The notes beneath the pieces were generated by a model. The model was not told where the DNA came from, did not search any database, and worked only from the letters and a program-made list of their open reading frames with translations. A stretch of 64,000 nt of DNA from Paenibacillus terricola (GTDB lineage Bacteria > Bacillota > Bacilli > Paenibacillales > Paenibacillaceae). This document shows, in pieces, positions 1-7,495 of this stretch. The stretch lies in the NCBI RefSeq assembly GCF_014779765.1, contig NZ_JACXZA010000005.1, positions 610,470 through 674,469 of the forward strand. Direction: 5' to 3'. How positions within the stretch are numbered: the stretch's first letter is position 1; each line of letters begins with the position of its first letter. Both the position numbers and the translations under genes were made by a program.

Positions 1-227
1 ATTAGCTGATCCATGATCAGGTAACCGGACAAAACAAAAAAAACACCAACGCCCAGCAGGCCTCCGGAAGCCCATTTGAAGTTGAAATGATACGCGATGA
101 CCGCCATTACAGAAACCGCTCTGAGTCCATCCAATCCTGGCATGTAACGCTTATTGCCGGATAGTGGCTCATTCAAGCGTTGACTTCTATTGTTGTTGTG
201 ATGAAATGCTTTCAAGATGTCTTTCAT
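1..227 (-). CDS. Acyltransferase 3 (OafA/YrhL) family protein, N-terminal part only
   Basis: The reverse strand opens with ATG at 227 behind a GAGGA ribosome site and runs off the left edge after 75 codons. The segment contains [20 protein letters not shown], then a hydrophobic stretch with [17 protein letters not shown]. The GLDGLRA...AV..YH and [16 protein letters not shown] pair is the hallmark of membrane acyltransferase family 3, with the conserved catalytic His in the first helix. Such enzymes O-acetylate or O-succinylate cell-wall and exopolysaccharide sugars from the membrane. Only the first two transmembrane helices are visible; the remainder, including any C-terminal SGNH domain, lies outside the window, so the substrate cannot be given. 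Confidence 0.85.
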   Translation of the reverse strand, partial: MKDILKAFHHNNNRSQRLNEPLSGNKRYMPGLDGLRAVSVMAVIAYHFNFKWASGGLLGVGVFFVLSGYLIMDQL

Positions 228-467
228 TGTCCCAGTCCTCGCCTTAATTTATGTTGCATGGGCAAGACGAACAAGAAGTCCAAAAAGTTTGCAGGTACAT
301 TAATCCATGTACGGATCAAAACCCCGGCTCGGAAACTGTCATAGCCAGGGCGTTCAACTTGAAAACGACAACAAACCCAGTACCGGCGCGGTACTAGGTC
401 ATTTTTACACAGATACTGTACAGGGCTCCCTTCTCATGGAGAGCCCATATAAGAAACTCAGCTCATC
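228..467. other. Intergenic region, no gene seen
   Basis: This gap separates two minus-strand genes. It holds the presumed promoter of the acyltransferase. Near 423-446 there is a short inverted repeat (GGGCTC...GAGCCC) that could end transcription of the SRPBCC gene, but it has no good T-run. A 73-codon plus-strand reading frame crosses the area without a ribosome site and overlaps the SRPBCC gene; I do not call it. Confidence 0.5.
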
Positions 468-914
468 TTACAAATTCGCCAGCTTCAGATCCAACTGCTC
501 GAGTACGAACGGCCATGCCTGTTCGTGACCGCTGCGGGACTCCTCGTCAGGGAAGCCCGCGTGCGTCAGACGCAGATTCGTGCCTGCATCGGTACGTTCG
601 AGCTCGATCCTCACAATCGTCTCGGCACCCTTGGTTCCGCCTGCTCCCGTCACCCATGTCAGCTCAATGAGATGGTCAGGTTCGAGTCGCAGAAAACGTC
701 CATAATGCGGATGGCGATTCGTCTCATGCACCGTTTCGAAGAAAAATGCCGTATCTACTTCTCCCTGCATAATGAGCGTTCCTTTCTCAGCGAACCAGCA
801 GTCAAACCGCTTCGTCCACGCGAGATAGATTCGCTCTGGCGATGCCTCCATATGACGTTCAACAGTCAGTTGAAATGGCCTAGCCGATAAATCGGGTATC
901 GTAACTGGCTCCAT
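468..914 (-). CDS. SRPBCC / AHSA1-like ligand-binding fold protein
   Basis: The product is a 148-residue protein of the START/SRPBCC superfamily, AHSA1 type (activator of Hsp90 ATPase homology). The start of the fold is seen in the segment RPFQLTVERHMEASPERIYL, followed by an aromatic-rich W..RFDCWFA helix, beta strands with GRFLRLEPDHLIELTW, and a closing helix containing GHEQAWPFVLEQLDLKL. The length is normal for the family. The ATG at 914 has AAGGGGA upstream. It begins 18 bases after the CapA-like gene ends, so the two are probably co-transcribed. Members bind hydrophobic ligands or act in poorly defined stress roles; no catalytic residues are apparent and the ligand is unknown. Confidence 0.8.
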   Translation of the reverse strand: MEPVTIPDLSARPFQLTVERHMEASPERIYLAWTKRFDCWFAEKGTLIMQGEVDTAFFFETVHETNRHPHYGRFLRLEPDHLIELTWVTGAGGTKGAETIVRIELERTDAGTNLRLTHAGFPDEESRSGHEQAWPFVLEQLDLKLANL

Positions 915-932
915 CGGTTGCTATCCCCTTCC

Positions 933-2258
933 TTATGATGCGATTGGATGAATAAGCGATAATTCCGGCATGCTGCTCTTCATATGCTTCATCGTTGCTT
1001 TGAACTGCTTGTTTGCCTGAGCAAGCTCGCTGTTCTTCGTCTGCTCCAGCGGCGTAATCCGATAATCTTTCCAATTGCTGAAATAGACGTACGTTGGCAT
1101 AAAACCGGGATTCGTTAATTCAATAGTGGACTGTCCGCCTACTGTTGTTTTAACCACATCGATGTACCCGATACCACCAATTTGCTTCTTCGTTCCTTCT
1201 TGGGATGAAATATAGTTGCCCAGCGAGAACCATACGAACGTCTTATGACCGTCTTGACCCTCTACCCATTGCGGCGGCTGCAGCACATGCGGATGGTTGC
1301 CAATTACGAGATCGACGCCAAGATCGGCGAGCTGCTGAGCCAATTGCTGCTGCTGCTTGTTCGGGAAATCTTGATACTCCGTTCCCCAGTGCATAGCCAC
1401 TACAACGACATCCGATATTTGCTTCGCCTGCTTCACGTCAGCTTCAATCTTCTGCATGTCGATCAGATTGACCAGGTAGTCCTTTCCCTTAGGAATAGGA
1501 ATACCATTCGTTCCATACGTGTAGGCGAGCACAGAGAATGTGATGTCATTCCGGGTTATGGTCCGAATATGGGATTGATCCTCTTCATTCTTGTAGGCGC
1601 CTGTATAAGGCATGTCTAGTTCATCCCAATGCTTCAGCGCATTCTGGATCGCTTTCTCCCCGCGGTCCAATGTATGGTTATTCGCAACAGTGACGAAGTC
1701 CACGCCTACATCCTTCAATGTATCGCCTACTTCAAAAGGACTGTTGAAGGACGGATAGGTCGATAATCCAATCTTCTTCCCGCCAATCATCGACTCTTGA
1801 TTCGCGATGAGCAAGTCGGGCTGCAGCATCGTGTTCTTCACCAGCTTGAAAACAGAGCTGAAGTCATAGGTCCCATCCTTCTGCTCGGCTTCCCGATATA
1901 TCGGACGATGAATAAGCACATCACCGATCGCGGCAATCGTAACGCTTGTTACGACAGAATCCGGCTCAATCGGCGTTACCGCTTCCGTGTCATTGTCGGT
2001 TCCTGATGTCGGCTCCTTGCCGGAGTCGACCGCCGTCTGCCCAGTATCAGACGTACTGGTATCAGGCTTATTGGTCTCATCAGGCGTTGTTTCATTCACT
2101 GCTGTATCATCTGCTGCTGAAGCATCCATTTTTGAAGCGCCTTGTCCCGCTCCACTCAGCGGTTCCGTTACGACAACAGGCGGCGCAGCGGTTTGCATTT
2201 GCGGCTTTAATAGGCCTACCTGCATCGAGCAGCCGGTAAGAATTAGAACCAATAGCAA
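933..2258 (-). CDS. CapA-like metallophosphatase-fold lipoprotein (poly-gamma-glutamate synthesis CapA family)
   Basis: This is a secreted lipoprotein with a lipobox LTGC near the N-terminus, an Asp/Thr/Glu-rich linker of about 80 residues, and a CapA domain. The domain carries family motifs IAAIGDVLIHRPI, LLIANQESMIGG, VTVANNHTLDRG, VVVAMHWGTEY and IGNHPHVLQP, which build the two-metal calcineurin-like site. Related proteins are linked to poly-gamma-glutamate export and wall-polymer remodelling; the substrate here is unknown. The given start is a TTG, but it leaves only six residues before the lipobox. The frame stays open upstream to a TAG at 2322-2324 and would add a basic Arg/Tyr stretch that makes a proper signal peptide; an ATT at 2307-2309 behind AGGGGG is a possible true start. 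Confidence 0.88.
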   Translation of the reverse strand: MLLVLILTGCSMQVGLLKPQMQTAAPPVVVTEPLSGAGQGASKMDASAADDTAVNETTPDETNKPDTSTSDTGQTAVDSGKEPTSGTDNDTEAVTPIEPDSVVTSVTIAAIGDVLIHRPIYREAEQKDGTYDFSSVFKLVKNTMLQPDLLIANQESMIGGKKIGLSTYPSFNSPFEVGDTLKDVGVDFVTVANNHTLDRGEKAIQNALKHWDELDMPYTGAYKNEEDQSHIRTITRNDITFSVLAYTYGTNGIPIPKGKDYLVNLIDMQKIEADVKQAKQISDVVVVAMHWGTEYQDFPNKQQQQLAQQLADLGVDLVIGNHPHVLQPPQWVEGQDGHKTFVWFSLGNYISSQEGTKKQIGGIGYIDVVKTTVGGQSTIELTNPGFMPTYVYFSNWKDYRITPLEQTKNSELAQANKQFKATMKHMKSSMPELSLIHPIAS

Positions 2259-2383
2259 TATTGGTGCAGGATAACGATAACGATAACGAACAGCATTCTC
2301 TCTATGAATTGCAATAACCCCCTATCATCTCCTCTATAATTCTAGCTGAAGCGACATTATCCTTTCTTTGTGCGTTCTAGCAA

Positions 2384-2413
2384 CAAAAAACCACAATCTG
2401 GTCGATTGTGGTT
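2384..2413 (-). terminator. Rho-independent terminator after the stalk-domain gene
   Basis: An inverted repeat CCACAATC / GATTGTGG (2391-2398 and 2404-2411) with a five-base loop is preceded on the plus strand by an A-run. On the minus strand this is a hairpin followed by T6. It lies about 45 bases after the end of the 2460-3929 gene. Confidence 0.8.
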
Positions 2414-2459
2414 CAAGGGCCCTTCCTATGCGGCTATATTCAGATATTAATACTATCTC

Positions 2460-3929
2460 TTATGAAAGATAGAAAACAAGATCCGGTGAAACGTCCAGCT
2501 TACCGTTCGTTACTGTAACGCTTGTATTCAGCGAGACAGAGAAGTAATCGCCCAGAACTTGCTCGTAAGTTACGCGATAAGTGCCATCTGGAATAAAGAG
2601 ATCGTATTTGCCTTGCTCGACCCAAGCGGAATACGACGACGTGGAATTCCTGAAGTAAATATAACCGCCAGAGACAGGATCGCCCTCATTCGTGCTTGCT
2701 GAGCCATGAATATTCACAGCAGGCTTCGAGATTTGCAGGATCGTCTCGGGTTTTCCATTCGCTACAGTAAAAATCTTATTCACTTTAAAATTTTGCCGGG
2801 TCGACGAATCGTAATAGCCTTCCCATTGATATTGGCCATCAGGCAAATAGATCGCATATTTTCCGCCTGGTGCTCCCTCTACATAACATTCTTTGCTCTG
2901 TCCGTTCTCGTCCAACAAACAAATTCCCAGGTTTCCGTATGTCAACTCGCTTTCACCCTCTACTTGTCCCTTGAAGTTAGGAGGGTATGCCACGATATTA
3001 AGCGATGTGACATTGCCGTTCTCATCAATCGAGAAATGATGGAGAATGTCCAGATCTACTTTGCCGCCGTTGCTCAAGGTCAAATAATTAAAGTTATACT
3101 CGCCCGGCTCGTAAAAGTCGAGGTAGCCTACGCCATTGCGAATACTGACAGAAACAGTACCATGCGAGGTGTAAAAGGATACGGTGGCCGCAGCAATCGG
3201 CGCCCCGGTCCAATCGAGCAAGGTGACTTTGTAGCCTGCTTGAGATGGAGACAACTTGAAGAAAGATGTCTGGCCTGCGGTAACCGTGAACGGTTCGCGA
3301 GGATCGACCTTCTGAATGTCTTCCGATTGCATGTCGCGATAGCCTACGAATTGATAGGTTTGCGGGTTGACGCTGATTCGATAAAACCCGCTGCGAATCG
3401 GCGCTTCATAGGTACCGTCAGTCGTCGCATCCTTGAGGATCACGACGCCTTGAGCGATTGCCTGCCCGTCAATATCGTCGACAAATCCGTAGATGACAGC
3501 CTGGGTGCCCGGCGATCGAAGATCGACCCTGTGTTCCGAAGGCCCATAAACGACGTCATAGCCCAGCGCGTTGCCGAACAACCGGATAGGCAGATACGAA
3601 CTCTGTTTGACAATGACTGGTGGTGTTGCAGTGGACATGGATATGTCATTGATGGTGAAGTCCGTCTTATTGGGCTCCAAGACAATCTTAGTATCGGCGC
3701 GGGTGATCACAATCTGTTTGCCAGTAAACATAACCTTGGCACCGACAGACTCCATGGCTGCCCGAAGCGGGATATAGACGGAACCTTGTATGACTAGAGG
3801 AGCCGTTTCTATTCTTGTGTCGTCGATATACAAAGAAAGCTTCACATCCGTGCTAGACTTGCTGCTTGCGGCGGATACCGGGACTGCTAATGTTAGAAAT
3901 AAGCAGATGCTGATAAGAAGCCATTTCAT
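2460..3929 (-). CDS. Secreted protein with copper-amine-oxidase-like N-terminal (stalk) domain and Ig-like repeats
   Basis: A signal peptide (about residues 1-21, ending in VSA-AS) precedes a domain of about 120 residues. That domain carries the motif pair VYIPLRAAMESVGAKV and SYLPIRLFGNALGYDV, diagnostic of the copper amine oxidase N-terminal-like domain common in Paenibacillus surface proteins; it binds no copper itself. The remaining 330 residues are beta-rich modules resembling carboxypeptidase-regulatory/Ig folds, with recurring segments such as GFYRISVNPQTYQFVGYRD, GKYAIYLPDGQYQWEGYYD and GKYDLFIPDGTYRVTYEQ. The ATG at 3929 follows AAGGAG and GAGGA. It appears to be transcribed alone, with a terminator downstream. 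The likely role is an extracellular structural or binding protein; no enzyme site is visible. Confidence 0.8.
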   Translation of the reverse strand: MKWLLISICLFLTLAVPVSAASSKSSTDVKLSLYIDDTRIETAPLVIQGSVYIPLRAAMESVGAKVMFTGKQIVITRADTKIVLEPNKTDFTINDISMSTATPPVIVKQSSYLPIRLFGNALGYDVVYGPSEHRVDLRSPGTQAVIYGFVDDIDGQAIAQGVVILKDATTDGTYEAPIRSGFYRISVNPQTYQFVGYRDMQSEDIQKVDPREPFTVTAGQTSFFKLSPSQAGYKVTLLDWTGAPIAAATVSFYTSHGTVSVSIRNGVGYLDFYEPGEYNFNYLTLSNGGKVDLDILHHFSIDENGNVTSLNIVAYPPNFKGQVEGESELTYGNLGICLLDENGQSKECYVEGAPGGKYAIYLPDGQYQWEGYYDSSTRQNFKVNKIFTVANGKPETILQISKPAVNIHGSASTNEGDPVSGGYIYFRNSTSSYSAWVEQGKYDLFIPDGTYRVTYEQVLGDYFSVSLNTSVTVTNGKLDVSPDLVFYLS

Positions 3930-4094
3930 TCCTCACATTCTCCTTTATTGAGCTCGAATCTATTGCTAATTCATCTCTTAATCTGTACCCAGATGAATTA
4001 TATACCAACATAAAAAGGAAAAATAGGGAGATTATCAGAATTAATAGCATCACACAAGGTAGGGTAGGTTTCGCTGGCCCATAATCTTTGTTAT

Positions 4095-4144
4095 AAAAAA
4101 TAGAAATGACGATTCAAGGAAGACCATCCCTGAACCGTCATTTC
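4095..4144 (-). terminator. Rho-independent terminator after the SLH-transglutaminase gene
   Basis: A long stem is formed by 4103-4119 (GAAATGACG-TTCAAGG) and 4129-4144 (CCTGAACCGTCATTTC), with an A6 run on its plus-strand left side that becomes T6 on the minus strand. It abuts the stop codon at 4145. Confidence 0.85.
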
Positions 4145-5641
4145 TTAACCCCGATACTGCAGCGTCACGGTGTACACTGTGCCATTATAGCTATAACTAT
4201 AACGAGAGATGTTGCCTCCCCCGAAGACGACTTCCCGCATATCCTCCTGCACGTCGCCTTCATAATCGACACGGAAGGTAACGGATTCCGAACGAGAGGC
4301 AATAGCGGCATTCAGACGCGCTTTCATTTCATCTGCGCTTCTCACAACAAGCCCCTTCGAGTCATAATAGTTAGCCGCTGTTGCTGTAGCAGATGGGAAA
4401 TCCCCCATCTCCCATTTGTGATTCTTGGCCAGCTGCTCATCCGTTACGTTGAAATAGGCGTACACCGTACGGCCTTCAACGTTAGGCACCGGATCATCCC
4501 AAGTGACATCTAAGTTATAGTAGTCGCCGTCAATTTCCACTTTGTTCCACGCATGGCCGCCGCCGTTCGCTGTCCCTGTTACGATCTGCGAATCAATGCC
4601 CGCAAGCTCAAGCATGAGATGTGCTGCGTAAGCATAACCTTGGCATACCGCCGTTCCTTTGAAGAAGACGCCATAAGCACTGTAAGAATCGGCTGGGATC
4701 GTATCCTTCAAATAATTATCGTAGTCATATGCGGTATGCAGCACGATGTAATCGTGAATGGCGAGTTCCTTATCGAATTCGGACATCTCCGGCTTAATAA
4801 TCTCTTTATTGATGCGCAATGCTTCATCATAGATTTTCTTCGTACGGCTATCCTGGATGATGAGTTGCTTGCTGCGCTGCTCCACCGCATCCAGCAGTTC
4901 ATACTCGTTATTGATATAAGATGGCCCCTGTTCCTTCACAATACGGTTAGCCAGGACGAAAATCTGCTCGCGCGTCACGTTTGCTTTCGGCTGAAATTGC
5001 AGCCCGCTCTTCGTATCCGCTCCTTGCATAATGCCCGCTCCTGCGAGTTTACTGACAGCCTCGACAGCCCAGCTTGCAATGGAGCCTGCGTCGACGAATG
5101 AAGCCGCCTTATCCCCGCTGATCCCGTCTTGCAGCCCCGCCTTAACGAGGGTATTGTACAGCATGACCGCTAACTGCTCTCTTGTCACTGCTGCATCCGG
5201 CGAGAACTTACCCGCACCTGTTCCTCCGATAATGCCAAGTGCTGAGGCTTTCAGCACATCGGCATCTTTGGTGTCCTTGAACGGATTCGATGCTGCCGCA
5301 GGCACCTTGCTGTTCGTTAATCTCTCGTACAGTCGAACGATGACACCGCTCAACTCCGCGCGGGTAATCTTGTTCTGGAAGTTGCCCCATAGCATGTTCG
5401 GGATAAGCCCGATTTGCTGCGCCTCGTAGGTATCATCCATCGCCCACCCGCTTGGGCTATAAGATGCTGCCGATACGACAGCAGGCGCCTGAAGCAGCGC
5501 AGCCGCACACATCATGGCCGCTGTAGCGCCAGCAAGCTTACGTCTAATGGAGCGCGAAGGGACTCCTGTATTGGCATTACGACTCAACGGATTCATCCTT
5601 CTCGAGCTATGTTGTTGTGAATGAGTATTAATAATTCGCAA
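4145..5641 (-). CDS. Surface protein: SLH domains plus transglutaminase-like cysteine peptidase domain
   Basis: The TTG start at 5641 is supported by AAAGGAG at eight-base spacing. A long basic N-region and hydrophobic core form a signal peptide ending near VVSAA. Residues of about 60-255 hold three SLH-type units (NPFKDTKDADVLKASALGIIGG, FSPDAAVTREQLAVMLYNTL, FQPKANVTREQIFVLANRIV) that would anchor the protein to pyruvylated secondary wall polymer. The C-terminal half is a transglutaminase-like domain with Cys in GTAVCQGYAYAAHLMLE (about 332), His in GGGHAWNKV (about 363) and Asp in YYNLDVTWDDP (about 377), so the catalytic triad is intact. Such proteins are usually peptidases or cross-linkers at the cell surface; the substrate is unknown. 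It has its own terminator. Confidence 0.88.
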   Translation of the reverse strand: MRIINTHSQQHSSRRMNPLSRNANTGVPSRSIRRKLAGATAAMMCAAALLQAPAVVSAASYSPSGWAMDDTYEAQQIGLIPNMLWGNFQNKITRAELSGVIVRLYERLTNSKVPAAASNPFKDTKDADVLKASALGIIGGTGAGKFSPDAAVTREQLAVMLYNTLVKAGLQDGISGDKAASFVDAGSIASWAVEAVSKLAGAGIMQGADTKSGLQFQPKANVTREQIFVLANRIVKEQGPSYINNEYELLDAVEQRSKQLIIQDSRTKKIYDEALRINKEIIKPEMSEFDKELAIHDYIVLHTAYDYDNYLKDTIPADSYSAYGVFFKGTAVCQGYAYAAHLMLELAGIDSQIVTGTANGGGHAWNKVEIDGDYYNLDVTWDDPVPNVEGRTVYAYFNVTDEQLAKNHKWEMGDFPSATATAANYYDSKGLVVRSADEMKARLNAAIASRSESVTFRVDYEGDVQEDMREVVFGGGNISRYSYSYNGTVYTVTLQYRG

Positions 5642-5715
5642 GACCTAATCTCCTTTAATTTGGAATACCTTTCCTCATATATCGGAAGAACCACTCCGAA
5701 TCTAAAGCTGCAGCA

Positions 5716-5749
5716 CAAATAACCCCTCGACCTCATGCGGTCCAGGGGT
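5716..5749 (-). terminator. Probable terminator after the small membrane protein gene
   Basis: Nested stems ACCCCT/AGGGGT (5722-5727, 5744-5749) and GACC/GGTC enclose a six-base loop. The T-tract that follows on the minus strand is short (TATTTG), so efficiency is uncertain. Confidence 0.6.
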
Positions 5750-5766
5750 ATAGAATAACATCTCTA

Positions 5767-6042
5767 TTACGAAGTATATCCAAGCACGCCGATTACGCCG
5801 AAGACAATGGCCGCCATCGCCAGCAGGATCATAACGTATTGGGTAGTGATGAACATGGAGCGGTATTCGTTCTGAAAAGCTTGCAGATCCTCCTCAGACT
5901 CGCTGTTGCCATTATTGTAGTATTGCGATTCCTGGGCAATAAAGCTGCCTACACGCTTTCTCGTTCGGACATAAACAATTAGATAAGCGAATCCGCTTAA
6001 GGCAGAGATCATTAACGCGAGCTTGGACATACTGTATGTCAC
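5767..6042 (-). CDS. Small two-pass membrane protein of unknown function
   Basis: The 91-residue product has a hydrophobic segment near residues 5-25 (KLALMISALSGFAYLIVYV), a hydrophilic acidic middle (about 30-65, with NSESEEDLQAFQNEY), and a second transmembrane segment near the C-terminus (YVMILLAMAAIVFGVIGVLGY). The GTG start at 6042 is chosen because GGAGG lies seven bases upstream. It is flanked by a terminator and reads in the same direction as the kinase gene. I recognise no family. Confidence 0.7.
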   Translation of the reverse strand: MTYSMSKLALMISALSGFAYLIVYVRTRKRVGSFIAQESQYYNNGNSESEEDLQAFQNEYRSMFITTQYVMILLAMAAIVFGVIGVLGYTS

Positions 6043-6128
6043 GGGTTAGCCTCCACGAATCAAATTTGCTCCCATGTACTTATTTTCCCATCTGGAAAAC
6101 ATTAGTATACTAACGCATCCAAATTGGT

Positions 6129-6992
6129 CTACCCATCGTCTTCTTCATCTTGCAACAAATGACTAAGCGCCTGCTCGCATGCCATCGCTGTCTGCCATCG
6201 CCCATCCAGAAGTCCGCGAATGAATGACTTCACATTCGTATCCAGCGTCAGTTCTTGTTCCCAGCTCAGCTCCTCCCGCCCTTCATCGGGCTCATAGCCG
6301 GCATACATCAGGAACAAGAACAGATGCCCTAGTCCATGCAGATCACTAGTCGTCTCCGGTGCACGCATCCGCTGCTTCACCGCTTCCCAACCATCGGCGA
6401 AGCCGATCGGCTCCTGCTCCTTCGATATCCCAGTCGCCCCTTCTGCCTGCGGCTCTTCTCCGATCCGACAGGCTAGACCGTAATCGATCAGATAGATGCG
6501 TTCGCCGCATACCACCACGTTCGGTATACGAACATCCCGGTGAACGAAACCGGCAGCATGCAGATGCCCAATCGGCTGCAGCAGCTCGCGCACAATCCGA
6601 AGCGCCTGCCATTGCGTATAAGTCCTGCCCTGCTCGGTCATCGAACGTTCTAGATCTTCTCCCTCGATGAACGCCATAACAAGCGCAGACTCCCGGCGAT
6701 GCACAACCTCGCCAAGCCAGCTTGGTATTTGCGGATGACGAAGCGCCTGCATCACATCGCTCTCGCGTCGCAGCAGTCTCTGCCCGACCTCTCGCTTGCT
6801 CGGTTTGCTCCGCTTTAACAGTACCGTACTTCCCGTCTGTTGATCCGTACAACGATAAGCCTGACCATAGCTGCCCTCGCCAATATATTGTTCAATCCGA
6901 TATCGGCCAGCCCACACCATTCCTTGGCGGAGCGGATAGTCCATCCAATAAAGCTGTCTCTGCTTCCACCACGCCCAGAGTCGTGCCACCAT
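6129..6992 (-). CDS. Hanks-type serine/threonine protein kinase
   Basis: A compact cytosolic kinase of 287 residues without transmembrane or PASTA domains. Motifs in order: glycine-rich loop IGEGSYGQAY (about 36-45), VLLK lysine, a Glu in the RRESDVMQAL helix, hinge MAFIEGEDL, catalytic loop FVHRDVRIPNVVV, and metal-binding IDYGLA (Phe of DFG replaced by Tyr). All catalytic residues are present, so it should be active. Its ATG at 6992 has AAGGAGG at eight bases. It is divergently placed from a His/Gly/Tyr-rich mini-protein at 7164, which is a possible but unproven partner. Small soluble kinases of this class in Bacillus relatives act in sporulation and stress; the targets here are unknown. 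Confidence 0.87.
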   Translation of the reverse strand: MVARLWAWWKQRQLYWMDYPLRQGMVWAGRYRIEQYIGEGSYGQAYRCTDQQTGSTVLLKRSKPSKREVGQRLLRRESDVMQALRHPQIPSWLGEVVHRRESALVMAFIEGEDLERSMTEQGRTYTQWQALRIVRELLQPIGHLHAAGFVHRDVRIPNVVVCGERIYLIDYGLACRIGEEPQAEGATGISKEQEPIGFADGWEAVKQRMRAPETTSDLHGLGHLFLFLMYAGYEPDEGREELSWEQELTLDTNVKSFIRGLLDGRWQTAMACEQALSHLLQDEEDDG

Positions 6993-7163
6993 CCGATCGC
7001 CTCCTTGGTCTCACATACGATGCGCAGGGTGTGTCGGTTTCTCTTCCATCTCGTGCTGATGCACACATTAGGCGCATAGAGCCGAAACCTCATGAGGGGT
7101 CGAACGTATGAAAGGGTACATTCAGATTCACAGCTTTCTCGAATCGATTAGGAGGTCTCTCAC

Positions 7164-7373
7164 ATGTTAAGACATTTGGTGAATCGGCTTCTCGGATCAT
7201 TAACGGGCCACAAACATGGCAAACACGGTCACTACGGACAGCAAGGTCACTACGGTTATCCTCATCATAGTCACAGCAGCAGCGACTATAAGAAGGGCAA
7301 TTACTACCCGCCTCAGAATAAGAACTACGGCCATGGCATCTATAAAAAGAAACACGGCAGCTATAGCAGCTAA
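7164..7373 (+). CDS. His/Gly/Tyr/Lys-rich mini-protein
   Basis: A 69-residue plus-strand gene with an excellent TTAGGAGG ribosome site eight bases before ATG. An amphipathic N-terminus (MLRHLVNRLLGSLTG) is followed by a low-complexity tail of HGHYGQQGHYGYPHH and KNYGHGIYKKKHGSYSS character. A very strong terminator hairpin lies directly after the stop. The composition resembles small spore coat or exosporium proteins and metal-binding histidine-rich peptides, but I cannot assign it to a named family. The real ribosome site and terminator make it a convincing gene despite its size. Confidence 0.75.
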   Translation: MLRHLVNRLLGSLTGHKHGKHGHYGQQGHYGYPHHSHSSSDYKKGNYYPPQNKNYGHGIYKKKHGSYSS

Positions 7374-7376
7374 TCG

Positions 7377-7435
7377 TAAAATAAAGCCTTGAATGAAACC
7401 GCGCACGCCGCGCTTCATTCAAGGCTTTATTGTTA
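7377..7435. terminator. Bidirectional terminator with 18-bp stem
   Basis: AATAAAGCCTTGAATGAA (7380-7397) is exactly complementary to 7414-7431, with a 16-base GC-rich loop between. It closes the mini-protein gene. It may also stop leftward transcription of the NagZ operon that ends at 7496. Confidence 0.85.
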
Positions 7436-7495
7436 AACACGCTCTACACCTCTTAGCTGAGCCGGCAGCAGCGAGGCTGCCAAGTCTTCAATACA

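Noticed and set aside
2706..3797. A 363-codon plus-strand frame opposite the stalk-domain gene
   Set aside because: Antisense shadow; the minus strand has a signal peptide, ribosome site and recognisable domains.
3853..4053. A 66-codon hydrophobic minus-strand frame overlapping the start of the stalk-domain gene
   Set aside because: Its hydrophobic start lies in AT-rich leader DNA; no ribosome site, and it overlaps the real signal peptide in another frame.
7200..7418. A 72-codon hydrophobic minus-strand frame opposite the His/Gly/Tyr-rich gene
   Set aside because: It starts inside the terminator hairpin; the plus-strand gene has the ribosome site and ends before the terminator.
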